64,000 nucleotides of DNA from positions 37,225 to 101,224 of the forward strand of contig NZ_PVTQ01000014.1 of NCBI RefSeq assembly GCF_003003355.1. The letters are read 5' to 3'. Positions within the stretch are counted from its first letter, which is position 1; every line of letters begins with the position of its first letter. The DNA is from Donghicola tyrosinivorans (GTDB lineage Bacteria; Pseudomonadota; Alphaproteobacteria; Rhodobacterales; Rhodobacteraceae). Positions 42,050 through 50,139 of this stretch are shown here, piece by piece. The position numbers and the translations under genes were made by a program. The notes under the pieces were generated by a model. That model was not told where the DNA came from. It was given only the letters and a program-made list of their open reading frames with translations, and searched no databases.

Positions 42050-45000
42050 ATGGGAAAGAAAATGCTCATCGACGCCACCCACGCGGAAGAAACCCGCGTT
42101 GTGGTGGTTGACGGAAACAAGGTTGAGGAATTTGACTTTGAGTCCGAAAATAAACGCCAGCTTGCTGGCAACATCTATCTAGCAAAAGTTACTCGGGTCG
42201 AGCCTTCGCTGCAGGCGGCCTTTGTGGATTACGGCGGGAACCGTCACGGCTTTCTAGCATTCTCCGAGATTCATCCGGATTACTACCAGATCCCCGTTGC
42301 GGACCGTGAGGCGCTGCTGGCTGAAGAACGTGCGTATGCGCAGGAAAACAGCGAGGATGACGACGAGTCTGAAAAGCCCAAAAGCCGCAGCCGTCGTAGC
42401 CGTAGCCGTAGCAAGTCGAAGCCTGCTCAGGATAAGGCCAAATCAGACGCGCCCGTCGCGGATGAGGCAGAAACCTCGTCCGAAGAGGCACCTGTTGCTG
42501 ATGACGCTGTAGAAACTCCGGTCGAAGCGGTGGAACCTGCCGCCGAAGCTGCACCCGTTGACGCGGTTGAAGAGACTGCTGCAGTTGAGGAAACCACTGA
42601 AGAGGCAGCGCCTGAGGCACAAGAAGCTGTCGCAGAAGAGGCCGTTGCAGAAGCGCCTGCCGAAGAGGTACCTGTTGGTGAAGAAGCGGCGCCTGAAGAG
42701 GTTGTAGCGGAAGAACCTGCAGCAGAAGAACCTGTTGCCGAGGATGTGGCTGAGGCAGAAGACGAGGGCGAAGACGCAGGTGAAACCACCCGCCGTCCGC
42801 CCGCTCAGGCTGCACGCAATGACAGCGATGACGCGGTAGAAACCCGCGAGATCACGGGTATGGAGACCATCGACCTCGAAGAGGACGAGCAGGAAAACGC
42901 TGCCCCTGAGGTTGCTGAGGCTCCCGAAGCTGCTGAAGACGCAGAAGAAGCGTCGGAAGAAGAAAAGAAACCCAGCCGCAGCCGTCGTAGCCGCATCCGC
43001 AAGCCCGCCGCCAAGTCGAAAGAGGCAGCCCCCGCAGAAGAACCCTCTGAGGACGCTGGCGAAGAGGTTCAGCCCGAAGACACCATCGAATCCATCGCCG
43101 TGCAGGACGACGAGGAAGAGGACATCCGTCCCGTCCGCAAGCCCCGCGCACGCCGTTACAAGATTCAGGAAGTGATCAAAGTCCGTCAGATCATGCTGGT
43201 GCAGGTCGTTAAGGAAGAGCGTGGCAACAAGGGCGCGGCCCTGACCACCTACCTCAGCCTTGCCGGTCGTTACTGCGTCCTGATGCCGAACACCGCCCGT
43301 GGCGGCGGCATCAGCCGTAAGATCACCAATGCGGCAGACCGTAAGAAACTCAAAGAGATAGCGGGCGAACTTGATGTTCCGATTGGCGCAGGTCTGATCA
43401 TCCGGACTGCCGGTGCAGAGCGTACCAAAGCTGAAATCAAGCGCGACTACGAATACCTGCAGCGTATGTGGGAACAGATCCGCGAACTGACCCTCAAGTC
43501 GGTCGCGCCCTGCAAGATCTATGAAGAAGGTGATCTGATCAAACGCTCGATCCGCGATCTTTACAGCCGCGAGATTGACGAGGTTCTGGTCGAAGGCGAT
43601 CTGGGCTACCGGAACGCCAAGGACTTCATGAAAATGATCATGCCGTCCCACGCCAAGAACGTGAAGAACTACACCGACCGGATGCCGCTGTTCGCGCGTT
43701 ATCAGGTGGAAAGCTACCTGAGCTCCATGTTCAACCCGACCGTCCAGCTGAAATCCGGTGGCTACATCGTGATCGGAGTGACCGAGGCGCTGGTGGCGAT
43801 CGACGTGAACTCGGGTAAGGCGACCAAAGAAGGGTCGATCGAAGAGACTGCACTGAAGACCAACCTTGAGGCCGCCGAAGAGGTGGCCCGCCAGCTGCGC
43901 CTGCGCGATCTGGCCGGTCTGATCGTGATCGACTTTATCGATATGGACGAGCGCAAGAACAACACTGCTGTTGAGAAGCGCCTGAAAGACAAGCTGAAAA
44001 CCGACCGTGCGCGCATTCAGGTAGGCCGTATCTCGGGCTTTGGCCTGTTGGAAATGAGCCGTCAGCGTCTACGTCCCGGCATGATCGAGGCGACCACCCA
44101 GCCGTGCCCCCATTGTCATGGCACCGGTCTGCTGCGCTCGGACGACAACGTCAGCCTCGCGATCCTGCGTCAGCTGGAAGAAGAGGGCGTTCGCGGCCGC
44201 AGCAAAGAGGTGCTGATCAAAGCGCCGGTGCAGATTGCGAACTATCTGATCAACCACAAGCGCGAGCATGTGGCACAGATCGAATCCCGCTACGGAATGG
44301 CCGTGCGGATCGAGGCCGATGTTCACTTGATCAGCCCCGACTATGGCTTTGAAAAGTTTAAGAGCGCGACCCGCGTGATCGGCGCTGTTGAAGAGGCGCA
44401 TGTGTCGGTCGACACCTCGATCATGGACGCGCTGGACGCGGAAATCATCGAAGAAACCGCGCCTGAAGAAGTTCAAGCCGAAGCGGTTGCTGAAGAGCCC
44501 GCAGCACCTGAAGCGGCAGGGGAAGAGACTCCCAAGCCGAAGAAGCGTCGTCGTCGTCGTCGCCGCGGTGGTAAGGCCAAAGAAAACGGTGCGGATGACG
44601 CGCAGGCAGAGGGTGACACCGATGACGATGCCGCGGATTCGACGGAAGATCAGGACAAGGATGCAGCGGATGTGTCCGAGGCTGAAGTAGTAGCGCCCGA
44701 AGTTGCCGAGGAAGCTGTCGCTGAAGCACCCGCTGCCGATGAGGCTGCGGCTGAGGTTGCTGAAGAGGCTCCTGCGGCTCTTGAAGATACCGCTGAGGTC
44801 GACGCTGCTACGCCGGAAGAACAGCCTGCTGAAGTAGAGGCAGAGCCTGAAGCGGCTGCGCCGGTTGCGGATGCTGCCGAAGAAGTGGTTGCTGAAGAAG
44901 CAGAGCCTGTTGCCGAAGAGCCTGCACAAGAGGTTGTCGCTGACGAACCTGTGCAGGAAGACACTCCGGCTGAGATCGTAGAAGAGGCCCCCGTTGAGGT

Positions 45001-45100
45001 GGTCACTGAGGCCGAGGAGACCCCTGCCGAAGAGCCCGCCGCCGAGGAAGAGGCCTCGCCGCCCAAGCCCAAGCGCAAGGGCTGGTGGAGCATGGGCTAA
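42050..45100 (+). CDS. rne: Ribonuclease E
   Basis: A 1016-residue RNase E/G endoribonuclease, scaffold of the RNA degradosome. The order is: N-terminal S1 part (MLIDATHAEETRVVVVDGNK; AAFVDYGGNRHGFL), interrupted at about 95-365 by an acidic Ala/Glu/Pro/Val-rich insert with short RSRRSRSRSKS-type basic patches. The S1 resumes at YKIQEVIKVRQIMLVQVVKE. Then come the 5' sensor (CVLMPNTARGGGISRKI), the DNase-I-like domain with catalytic Asp in IDVNSGKAT and IVIDFIDMD, and the zinc link PCPHCHGTG. A second disordered acidic tail (about 800-1005) with an RRRRRRRGGK patch follows. The last residues PKRKGWWSMG match the GWW motif that binds PNPase in Caulobacter. Confidence 0.97.
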   Translation: MGKKMLIDATHAEETRVVVVDGNKVEEFDFESENKRQLAGNIYLAKVTRVEPSLQAAFVDYGGNRHGFLAFSEIHPDYYQIPVADREALLAEERAYAQENSEDDDESEKPKSRSRRSRSRSKSKPAQDKAKSDAPVADEAETSSEEAPVADDAVETPVEAVEPAAEAAPVDAVEETAAVEETTEEAAPEAQEAVAEEAVAEAPAEEVPVGEEAAPEEVVAEEPAAEEPVAEDVAEAEDEGEDAGETTRRPPAQAARNDSDDAVETREITGMETIDLEEDEQENAAPEVAEAPEAAEDAEEASEEEKKPSRSRRSRIRKPAAKSKEAAPAEEPSEDAGEEVQPEDTIESIAVQDDEEEDIRPVRKPRARRYKIQEVIKVRQIMLVQVVKEERGNKGAALTTYLSLAGRYCVLMPNTARGGGISRKITNAADRKKLKEIAGELDVPIGAGLIIRTAGAERTKAEIKRDYEYLQRMWEQIRELTLKSVAPCKIYEEGDLIKRSIRDLYSREIDEVLVEGDLGYRNAKDFMKMIMPSHAKNVKNYTDRMPLFARYQVESYLSSMFNPTVQLKSGGYIVIGVTEALVAIDVNSGKATKEGSIEETALKTNLEAAEEVARQLRLRDLAGLIVIDFIDMDERKNNTAVEKRLKDKLKTDRARIQVGRISGFGLLEMSRQRLRPGMIEATTQPCPHCHGTGLLRSDDNVSLAILRQLEEEGVRGRSKEVLIKAPVQIANYLINHKREHVAQIESRYGMAVRIEADVHLISPDYGFEKFKSATRVIGAVEEAHVSVDTSIMDALDAEIIEETAPEEVQAEAVAEEPAAPEAAGEETPKPKKRRRRRRRGGKAKENGADDAQAEGDTDDDAADSTEDQDKDAADVSEAEVVAPEVAEEAVAEAPAADEAAAEVAEEAPAALEDTAEVDAATPEEQPAEVEAEPEAAAPVADAAEEVVAEEAEPVAEEPAQEVVADEPVQEDTPAEIVEEAPVEVVTEAEETPAEEPAAEEEASPPKPKRKGWWSMG

Positions 45101-45117
45101 CGCCTGAACACGAAAAG

Positions 45118-45141
45118 GGCGCCCCGACGGGCGCCTTTTTT
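45118..45141 (+). terminator. rne terminator
   Basis: GGCGCCC-CGAC-GGGCGCC followed by TTTTTT, 17 bases after the rne stop. A strong intrinsic terminator. Confidence 0.94.
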
Positions 45142-45218
45142 GCATCATCGACAAGCGCTGACGGGGATGTGACGACCTGTCAGATGACGAAGACAGCTGA
45201 ATCGCGTAGGGCAGCCTT

Positions 45219-45974
45219 ATGTTCGGAATTGACCTCTTCGATGCGGGACTTTTGCCCGCCATGATCGTGGCGCTGGTGGCGGGGATCATCAGCTTTCTCA
45301 GCCCCTGCGTGCTGCCCATCGTGCCGCCTTATCTGGCCTACATGTCTGGTGTCAGCCTCAAGGATCTGGACAGCGATGGCGCTCCGGCGCGGGGCAAGGC
45401 GATCTTGGCCGCGTTGTTTTTTGTCATGGGCCTCTCAACCGTGTTTCTGCTGCTTGGGTTCGCGGCCTCGGCCATCGGGCGGACATTGTTGCAGTATCAG
45501 GACCAGTTCAACACCTTCGCGGGTCTTCTGGTCATGGTGTTCGGTGCGCATTTTCTGGGTGTGATCCGCATCGGCTTTCTGGCGCGTGAGGCGCGTCTGG
45601 ATGTGGGCGATCAGGGGGGCAGTGCTCTTGGGGCCTATATTCTGGGGCTGGCTTTTGCTTTTGGCTGGACGCCTTGCATTGGCCCGCAACTTGGCGCGAT
45701 CCTGTCGCTGGCCGCGTCTGAGGCGAGCGTTGCCAAAGGCACAATGTTGCTGGCGGTCTACGCTGCGGGTCTTGGCATTCCGTTCCTCTTGGTGGCGGCC
45801 TTCCTTCCCAGCCTCAAGGGCTTGATGAACTGGATGAAGCGCCACATGGACCGGATTGAACGGATCATGGGTCTGCTCTTGTGGACCATCGGCCTTTTGA
45901 TGCTGACAGGGGGCTTTTCGCGGTTTTCCTACTGGCTTTTGGAACAATTCCCCGCGCTTGCCACTTTGGGGTGA
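45219..45974 (+). CDS. ccdA: Cytochrome c biogenesis protein CcdA
   Basis: A 251-residue inner-membrane thiol-disulfide transporter with six membrane segments. It carries reducing power from thioredoxin to the periplasm for cytochrome c maturation and related work. The two redox Cys are in the paired motifs FLSPCVLPIVPPYLAY (TM1) and GWTPCIGPQLGAIL (TM4). A central loop carries LKDLDSDGAPARGKA, and the second half repeats the first. No thioredoxin-like partner is adjacent. The gene downstream starts 72 bases later on the same strand. Confidence 0.95.
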   Translation: MFGIDLFDAGLLPAMIVALVAGIISFLSPCVLPIVPPYLAYMSGVSLKDLDSDGAPARGKAILAALFFVMGLSTVFLLLGFAASAIGRTLLQYQDQFNTFAGLLVMVFGAHFLGVIRIGFLAREARLDVGDQGGSALGAYILGLAFAFGWTPCIGPQLGAILSLAASEASVAKGTMLLAVYAAGLGIPFLLVAAFLPSLKGLMNWMKRHMDRIERIMGLLLWTIGLLMLTGGFSRFSYWLLEQFPALATLG

Positions 45975-46046
45975 ATTTATCCCTGTCCATGACGTGGCTA
46001 AGGGTGTTTACTGCCGTGAAAGCAACGGGTTGGCATGAGGCCATGT

Positions 46047-47246
46047 ATGCAAGGGCAGGTGCAGCGCAGACGGGTGTTCTATATCCCCGGGTTCGATCCA
46101 TATCCGCCCCGCCGGTATCGTGAGTTCTACCGCAAGGAAGGGGCCGAACAGGCGCGGATTTCCGGTTTTGACCTGACCATGCAGGCCGATGGCAGTGATG
46201 CCTGGCGGGTAGAGGCGCGGATCGACGGGCAGGACGTGAATGCGCGGGTCGAGGTGCTGGTCTGGTCCGATATCGTCGGACACTCGATGGATCAGGGGCT
46301 GCTGTCCACCTATCTGAAAGTGTGCCGCACCGCGTGGATCTATATCTCTAGCGGGACGTTGTTTCGTCTGATGCGCTTGCGTCGGGGGCCGGTGATTGCG
46401 GCCCTCTATCCGGTGGTCTTCCTGATTATGCAGCTGCTGGTGGCCTGTGCTGTGGCGTTCGGCCTCTGGCTAGGGGCGGTGCATTTGCTGCCCTATGGCG
46501 TTTATCTGGGCGTGCCGATCGGGGCTGTGGCGGCATGGGCGCTGCTGGATTGGTTCCGCAGGCATGACAATCGGGTTTTGGCCCATTACCTGATGCTGGA
46601 CTACGCTTTCTCGGCCGGTCATTGGGGCGCTTATCCCGCCGCGCAGGAACAGCGCCTGTCGCAATTCGTGGACCGGATCGCCGAGGCGCTGGATGATGAG
46701 GACTTGGATGAAGTCTTGATCGTCGGCCATTCCTCGGGCGCTTACATGGGCGCTTCGGTTCTGGCGGACCTGATGCGGCGTGGTGATCTGGCGCGGGCAA
46801 AGCCGGCGGTCGGGTTTTTGTCGTTGGGGCAGGTGGTGCCGATGGTCTCGTTCCTGCCAAAGGCAGACCGGTTGCGCCGCGATCTGCATGACCTTTCCAC
46901 CTGCGAAGACCTGACGTGGGTCGATATTAGCGCTATGGGCGATGGCTGCGCTTTTGCCCTGTGTGATCCGGTGGGCGTCACGGGGGTTGCGCCCGAAGGG
47001 CAGAAATGGCCGCTGATGTTCTCGGCGGCGTTTTCGCGCACTTTGGGCCCCGAGCGGTGGAAGCGGGACCGCAGGCGTTGGTTCCATCTGCACTTCACTT
47101 ACCTCTTCGCGCTGCCGTTTCCCGAAGATTACGACTATTTCCGCGTGACCGCAGGCCCGATGACCTTGGCAGAGCGCTATAAGGATCGCCCCCCGTCGCC
47201 ATCGTGCAAACGCGCCCCCGTTTCCAAGTTCCGAGGTCTGCTGTGA
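46047..47246 (+). CDS. Membrane protein with hydrolase-like nucleophile elbow
   Basis: A 399-residue protein I do not recognise as a named family. Two hydrophobic segments sit at about 118-145 and 148-168 (ALYPVVFLIMQLLVACAVAF; GVYLGVPIGAVAAWALL). After about residue 215 a cytosolic part contains EVLIVGHSSGAYMGASVLAD, a GxSxG nucleophile elbow of alpha/beta hydrolases, with VDISAMGDGCAFALCDP and WFHLHFTYLF later that might supply Asp and His. The N-terminus has RRRVFYIPGFDPYPPRRYRE. The start at 46047 is favoured by GAGG 8 bases before. It is translationally coupled (GTGA) to the cytochrome P450, so they likely act together, possibly on a lipid. Confidence 0.75.
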   Translation: MQGQVQRRRVFYIPGFDPYPPRRYREFYRKEGAEQARISGFDLTMQADGSDAWRVEARIDGQDVNARVEVLVWSDIVGHSMDQGLLSTYLKVCRTAWIYISSGTLFRLMRLRRGPVIAALYPVVFLIMQLLVACAVAFGLWLGAVHLLPYGVYLGVPIGAVAAWALLDWFRRHDNRVLAHYLMLDYAFSAGHWGAYPAAQEQRLSQFVDRIAEALDDEDLDEVLIVGHSSGAYMGASVLADLMRRGDLARAKPAVGFLSLGQVVPMVSFLPKADRLRRDLHDLSTCEDLTWVDISAMGDGCAFALCDPVGVTGVAPEGQKWPLMFSAAFSRTLGPERWKRDRRRWFHLHFTYLFALPFPEDYDYFRVTAGPMTLAERYKDRPPSPSCKRAPVSKFRGLL

Positions 47247-48592
47247 TCCCGCCGAAACCTAGGCCCCGCGCTGATCGTGTGTCCTTGTGGCGCTATATGC
47301 AGCTGTTCCGGCAGGATATCCTATCCGCGCAGCCCCAGCGGCTATACCGCGCGTGGATGGCTGAATTCCGCACGCCGTTCTTCCGGTCCTTCATGATCAA
47401 CCAGCCAGAGCTACTGGATATGGTGCTGAAAGAGCGCCCTGATGACTTCCCTAAATCCGCCCGTGTCAGCGAAGGGCTGCGGCCGCTGTTGGGGAATTCG
47501 GTCTTTGTGACGAACGGTGAGGTTTGGAAACGCCAGCGCCGTATCATTGATCCGGCCTTCGAAGGGGGGCGACTGCGCGATACATATCCGGCCATGTGGC
47601 AGGCCGCGCTGGCCGCGCGCACGCGGCTCATGAGGCTGATCGGCGAAGAGGTGGACTTAGAACCTCACACAAGCCACGCGGCGGCTGATGTTATATTTCG
47701 CACATTGTTCACAATTCCAATCGAGCATGAGATCGCCAGCGCGGTCTTTGAGGAGTTTCGCAACTATCAGCGCAGTCAGCCGATCCTGAATCTGGCTGCC
47801 TTCATACCGCTGCCCAAATGGATGCCGCGCCCCCATCGCAAGGCCACGCGACACAGTGCGCGGCGCATCCGCAATCTGATCACACAACTGACCGCTCAGA
47901 GGATGGAGGCGATCCGCGCAGGCACTGCGCCGGACGATCTGGCGACCAAGATCATGACCACCGCCGATCCACTAACGGGCGAGACGTTTACCACCGAAGA
48001 GATGGTAGATCAGGTCGCGATCTTCTTCCTTGCGGGCCATGAAACCAGTGCCTCGGCACTGGCGTGGTCACTGTATCTCTTGGCGGCCTTTCCCGAGTGG
48101 CAAGATCGCGTAGCAGAAGAAGTAGTGGCGCTGGAAAATGGAGATTTTTCAGAGACTTCCAGGTTGAAAGTCAGTCGTGATGTGTTCCGCGAGGCATTGC
48201 GTCTGTATCCTCCGGTCCCCATGATGGTGCGGGAAACCACGCAAACAGAATGCCTGCGGGATCGCAAGGCCCCCAAGGGCTCGCAAATCGTTCTTAGCCC
48301 GTGGCACCTGCACCGGCATGAGCGGCTCTGGGACCGTCCCGATGAATTTGATCCGGCCCGCTGGTCGACCGAGGCTGGCAAAGCCTCCAGCCGCTGCGCC
48401 TATATGCCGTTTTCTGCAGGATCGCGGGTTTGCACAGGGGCAGGGTTCGCCATGGTCGAGGGGCCATTGCTGCTGTCCCTTCTGGTGCGGGACATCCGAT
48501 TCACTTTACCGGAATCACCCCCGCCAGTGCCCGTCGCGCACCTGACTGTGCGGGCAAAAGACGGCATCCGCCTGAATCTCGCCGCCCGTTAG
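47243..48592 (+). CDS. Cytochrome P450
   Basis: A 449-residue P450 monooxygenase. The I-helix oxygen-binding motif is FLAGHETSASAL, the K-helix is EALRLYPPVP (ExxR), and the haem-ligand loop is FSAGSRVCTGAG with C397. The C-terminal part and the WHLHRHERLWDRPDEFDPARW motif resemble the bacterial CYP102/CYP4-like fatty-acid hydroxylase branch rather than terpene P450s. The start is GTG 47243, overlapping the stop of the hydrolase-like gene, with GAGG before it. There is no ferredoxin or reductase gene nearby. Substrate unknown. The coupled membrane hydrolase suggests a lipid or fatty-acid-derived substrate. Confidence 0.93.
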   Translation: MIPPKPRPRADRVSLWRYMQLFRQDILSAQPQRLYRAWMAEFRTPFFRSFMINQPELLDMVLKERPDDFPKSARVSEGLRPLLGNSVFVTNGEVWKRQRRIIDPAFEGGRLRDTYPAMWQAALAARTRLMRLIGEEVDLEPHTSHAAADVIFRTLFTIPIEHEIASAVFEEFRNYQRSQPILNLAAFIPLPKWMPRPHRKATRHSARRIRNLITQLTAQRMEAIRAGTAPDDLATKIMTTADPLTGETFTTEEMVDQVAIFFLAGHETSASALAWSLYLLAAFPEWQDRVAEEVVALENGDFSETSRLKVSRDVFREALRLYPPVPMMVRETTQTECLRDRKAPKGSQIVLSPWHLHRHERLWDRPDEFDPARWSTEAGKASSRCAYMPFSAGSRVCTGAGFAMVEGPLLLSLLVRDIRFTLPESPPPVPVAHLTVRAKDGIRLNLAAR

Positions 48593-48633
48593 CGTTAAAG
48601 TTAGCGATAAATATACCATTGTTAGCGCTATAA
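48588..48633. promoter_or_regulatory. GTTAGCG operator array upstream of aldolase
   Basis: GTTAGCG occurs three times, at 48588, 48600 and 48621. The last copy is part of the near-palindrome TTGTTAGCGCTATAA (48619-48633). The TTAGCGCTAA-type palindrome matches the operator of CceR, the LacI-family central-carbon regulator described in Rhodobacter sphaeroides. The site lies about 85 bases before the aldolase start and overlaps the end of the P450 gene. Assignment to CceR is inference. Confidence 0.6.
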
Positions 48634-48715
48634 GTCTGATAAGACCCTATGCTGATCGCGTGATATAAGTTAAAAACCCCACAGATTTTTAACTTATTGA
48701 AGGGATCCCCGGGCC

Positions 48716-49618
48716 ATGGCCAAGGACACCGTAGCTTCGACAAGCCAAGCTGACCGTATCTCCAGCGTTGCCGGTTTCATTGCGGCACTCGATCAGAGCG
48801 GCGGGTCTACTCCGAAGGCGCTCAGCCAGTATGGCGTTGAGGCGGAAGAGTATTCGACCGAAGAAGAGATGTTCGGCCTGATCCACCAGATGCGCTGCCG
48901 CATTATGCAGGCGCCCGATTTCACCAGCGAAAAAGTTCTGGGCGCGATCCTTTTTGAACGCACCATGCGCGGTGAAGTGGCCGGCATGCCCGTTCCCCAG
49001 TACTTGTGGGAAGAGCGCGGCGTGGTTCCCTTCCTGAAGATCGACAAGGGCATGGAAGATGTGCAGAACGGTGCACAGATCCTGAAGCCGATCCCCGGTC
49101 TGGACGAGCTGCTGGCAACTGCCCGCGAATTCGGCATTTTCGGCACGAAAGAGCGCTCGGTCATTCATGAAGCGAACGCAGAGGGCATCGAAGCTGTGGT
49201 TGTTCAGCAGTTCGAACTGGGCAAGCAGGTGATCGCCGCTGGTCTGGTCCCGATTGTCGAGCCTGAAGTGCTGATCGACAGCCCCACCAAGACCGAAGCC
49301 GAAGCCCTGCTGAAAGCCGCAACCCTGCGTCAGTTGGACCTGCTGGAAGACGGTCAGAACGTCATCCTGAAACTGACGATCCCCAATGAAGCCGGTCTTT
49401 ACGACGATCTGGCGGACCACCCCCGCGTTCTGCGCGTTGTTGCTCTGTCGGGTGGTTACACCACCGATGACGCCTGCGAGCGTCTGTCGAAGAACACCAA
49501 GATGATTGCAAGCTTCAGCCGCGCGTTGGCCGAAGGCCTGAGCGCCAAGCAGTCGGACGACGAGTTTAACGCCGCTCTGGCGTCGAACATCGACAAAATC
49601 TATAGCGCATCGCTGTAA
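48716..49618 (+). CDS. fba: Fructose-bisphosphate aldolase, class I
   Basis: A 300-residue class I (Schiff-base) aldolase interconverting fructose-1,6-bisphosphate with the two triose phosphates. The opening ADRISSVAGFIAALDQSGGS TPKAL pattern, FERTMRGEVAGMP, PFLKIDKGMED and NVILKLTIPNEAGLY (candidate Schiff-base Lys) are characteristic of the bacterial class I family of about 300 residues. It needs no metal. GAAGGGATCC lies upstream of the start. Three GTTAGCG repeats precede it, so central-carbon control is likely. Twin hairpins and a terminator follow. Confidence 0.94.
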   Translation: MAKDTVASTSQADRISSVAGFIAALDQSGGSTPKALSQYGVEAEEYSTEEEMFGLIHQMRCRIMQAPDFTSEKVLGAILFERTMRGEVAGMPVPQYLWEERGVVPFLKIDKGMEDVQNGAQILKPIPGLDELLATAREFGIFGTKERSVIHEANAEGIEAVVVQQFELGKQVIAAGLVPIVEPEVLIDSPTKTEAEALLKAATLRQLDLLEDGQNVILKLTIPNEAGLYDDLADHPRVLRVVALSGGYTTDDACERLSKNTKMIASFSRALAEGLSAKQSDDEFNAALASNIDKIYSASL

Positions 49619-49627
49619 GGTTAGGGT

Positions 49628-49679
49628 GAGGTTCTTCGCCGAAGAACCTCATTTAAAAGAGTTTTCGGCGAAAACTCTT
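49628..49679. repeat. Twin perfect hairpins with complementary loops
   Basis: Two back-to-back 23-base hairpins: GAGGTTCTTC-GCC-GAAGAACCTC (49628-49650) and AAGAGTTTTC-GGC-GAAAACTCTT (49657-49679), 6 bases apart. Both stems are 10 bp and perfect, and the loops GCC and GGC are mutually complementary. The cores TTCGCCGAA and TTCGGCGAA mirror each other. They sit between the aldolase stop and its terminator, as a REP-like or mRNA 3' stabilising element might. Confidence 0.8.
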
Positions 49680-49710
49680 AGCGCCGCGCCAGCGGCCACC
49701 GGATACGGAA

Positions 49711-49736
49711 AAGCCCTTCGCAGGAAGGGCTTTTTT
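49711..49736. terminator. Bidirectional terminator
   Basis: AAGCCCTTC-GCAG-GAAGGGCTT with a TTTTTT run on the right and AAAA on the left. It lies between the aldolase (plus) and the RHH gene (minus, ends 49736). Confidence 0.92.
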
Positions 49737-49954
49737 CATTTCTGCTGGTAGTATTTCAGAACGAACACGCGGATCGCCGAGGCCAGTCCTTCGTTTTCGG
49801 GATCGCGGTTTGCATCAATCTCGGCGGCAAGCTGGTTGATGGGCTTGTCCTGCACATCGGCGATCTCGCGGAAGGCTTTCCAGAACGGATCTTCCAGCGT
49901 GACGCTGGTGCGGTGGCCGTGCAGGGTCAGGGATCGTTTGGCAGGGCGGCTCAT
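49736..49954 (-). CDS. Ribbon-helix-helix protein (RHH_4)
   Basis: A 72-residue protein with RPAKRSLTLHGHRTSVTLED followed by PFWKAFREIADVQDKPINQL, the strand-helix-helix pattern of the RHH_4 family (PF13467). It presumably dimerises and binds DNA, or acts as a protein partner. It overlaps the preceding DUF4169 gene by 4 bases and sits downstream of fumC on the same strand, a fumC-DUF4169-RHH arrangement common in Rhodobacterales. No target is evident. Confidence 0.85.
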   Translation of the reverse strand: MSRPAKRSLTLHGHRTSVTLEDPFWKAFREIADVQDKPINQLAAEIDANRDPENEGLASAIRVFVLKYYQQK

Positions 49955-50139
49955 GTGTCCGCGCCATCGTCGCGTTTGTGCTGGTCCAGATGGCGGACGG
50001 CTTTGTCTTCGCGTGCTTTGTCCAAGGTTTTCTCTGCCTTGGTGCGGCCGAATTTGACTGCGTTTTCTGATGCGCGGGCCTTTTTCTCAGCCCGCGCTTT
50101 TTCTTTTCTGAACCGGTTCAGATTGACCGGTGCCGCCAT
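49951..50139 (-). CDS. DUF4169 small basic protein
   Basis: A 62-residue, highly charged protein matching DUF4169: [20 protein letters not shown] then ARASENAVKFGRTKAEK. It is predicted to be a single long helix rich in Lys, Arg, Ala and Glu. It begins at the last base of fumC and ends in a 4-base overlap with the RHH gene, so all three are co-translated. Function unknown. Nucleic-acid or protein binding is possible. Confidence 0.88.
   Translation of the reverse strand: MAAPVNLNRFRKEKARAEKKARASENAVKFGRTKAEKTLDKAREDKAVRHLDQHKRDDGADT

Noticed and set aside
48704..48719. GGATCCCCGGGCCATGG looks like a cloning polylinker (BamHI, SmaI, NcoI sites)
   Set aside because: It sits in a natural context between a promoter and the aldolase start, with genomic sequence on both sides. 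An 11-base match to a vector is expected by chance in GC-rich DNA.
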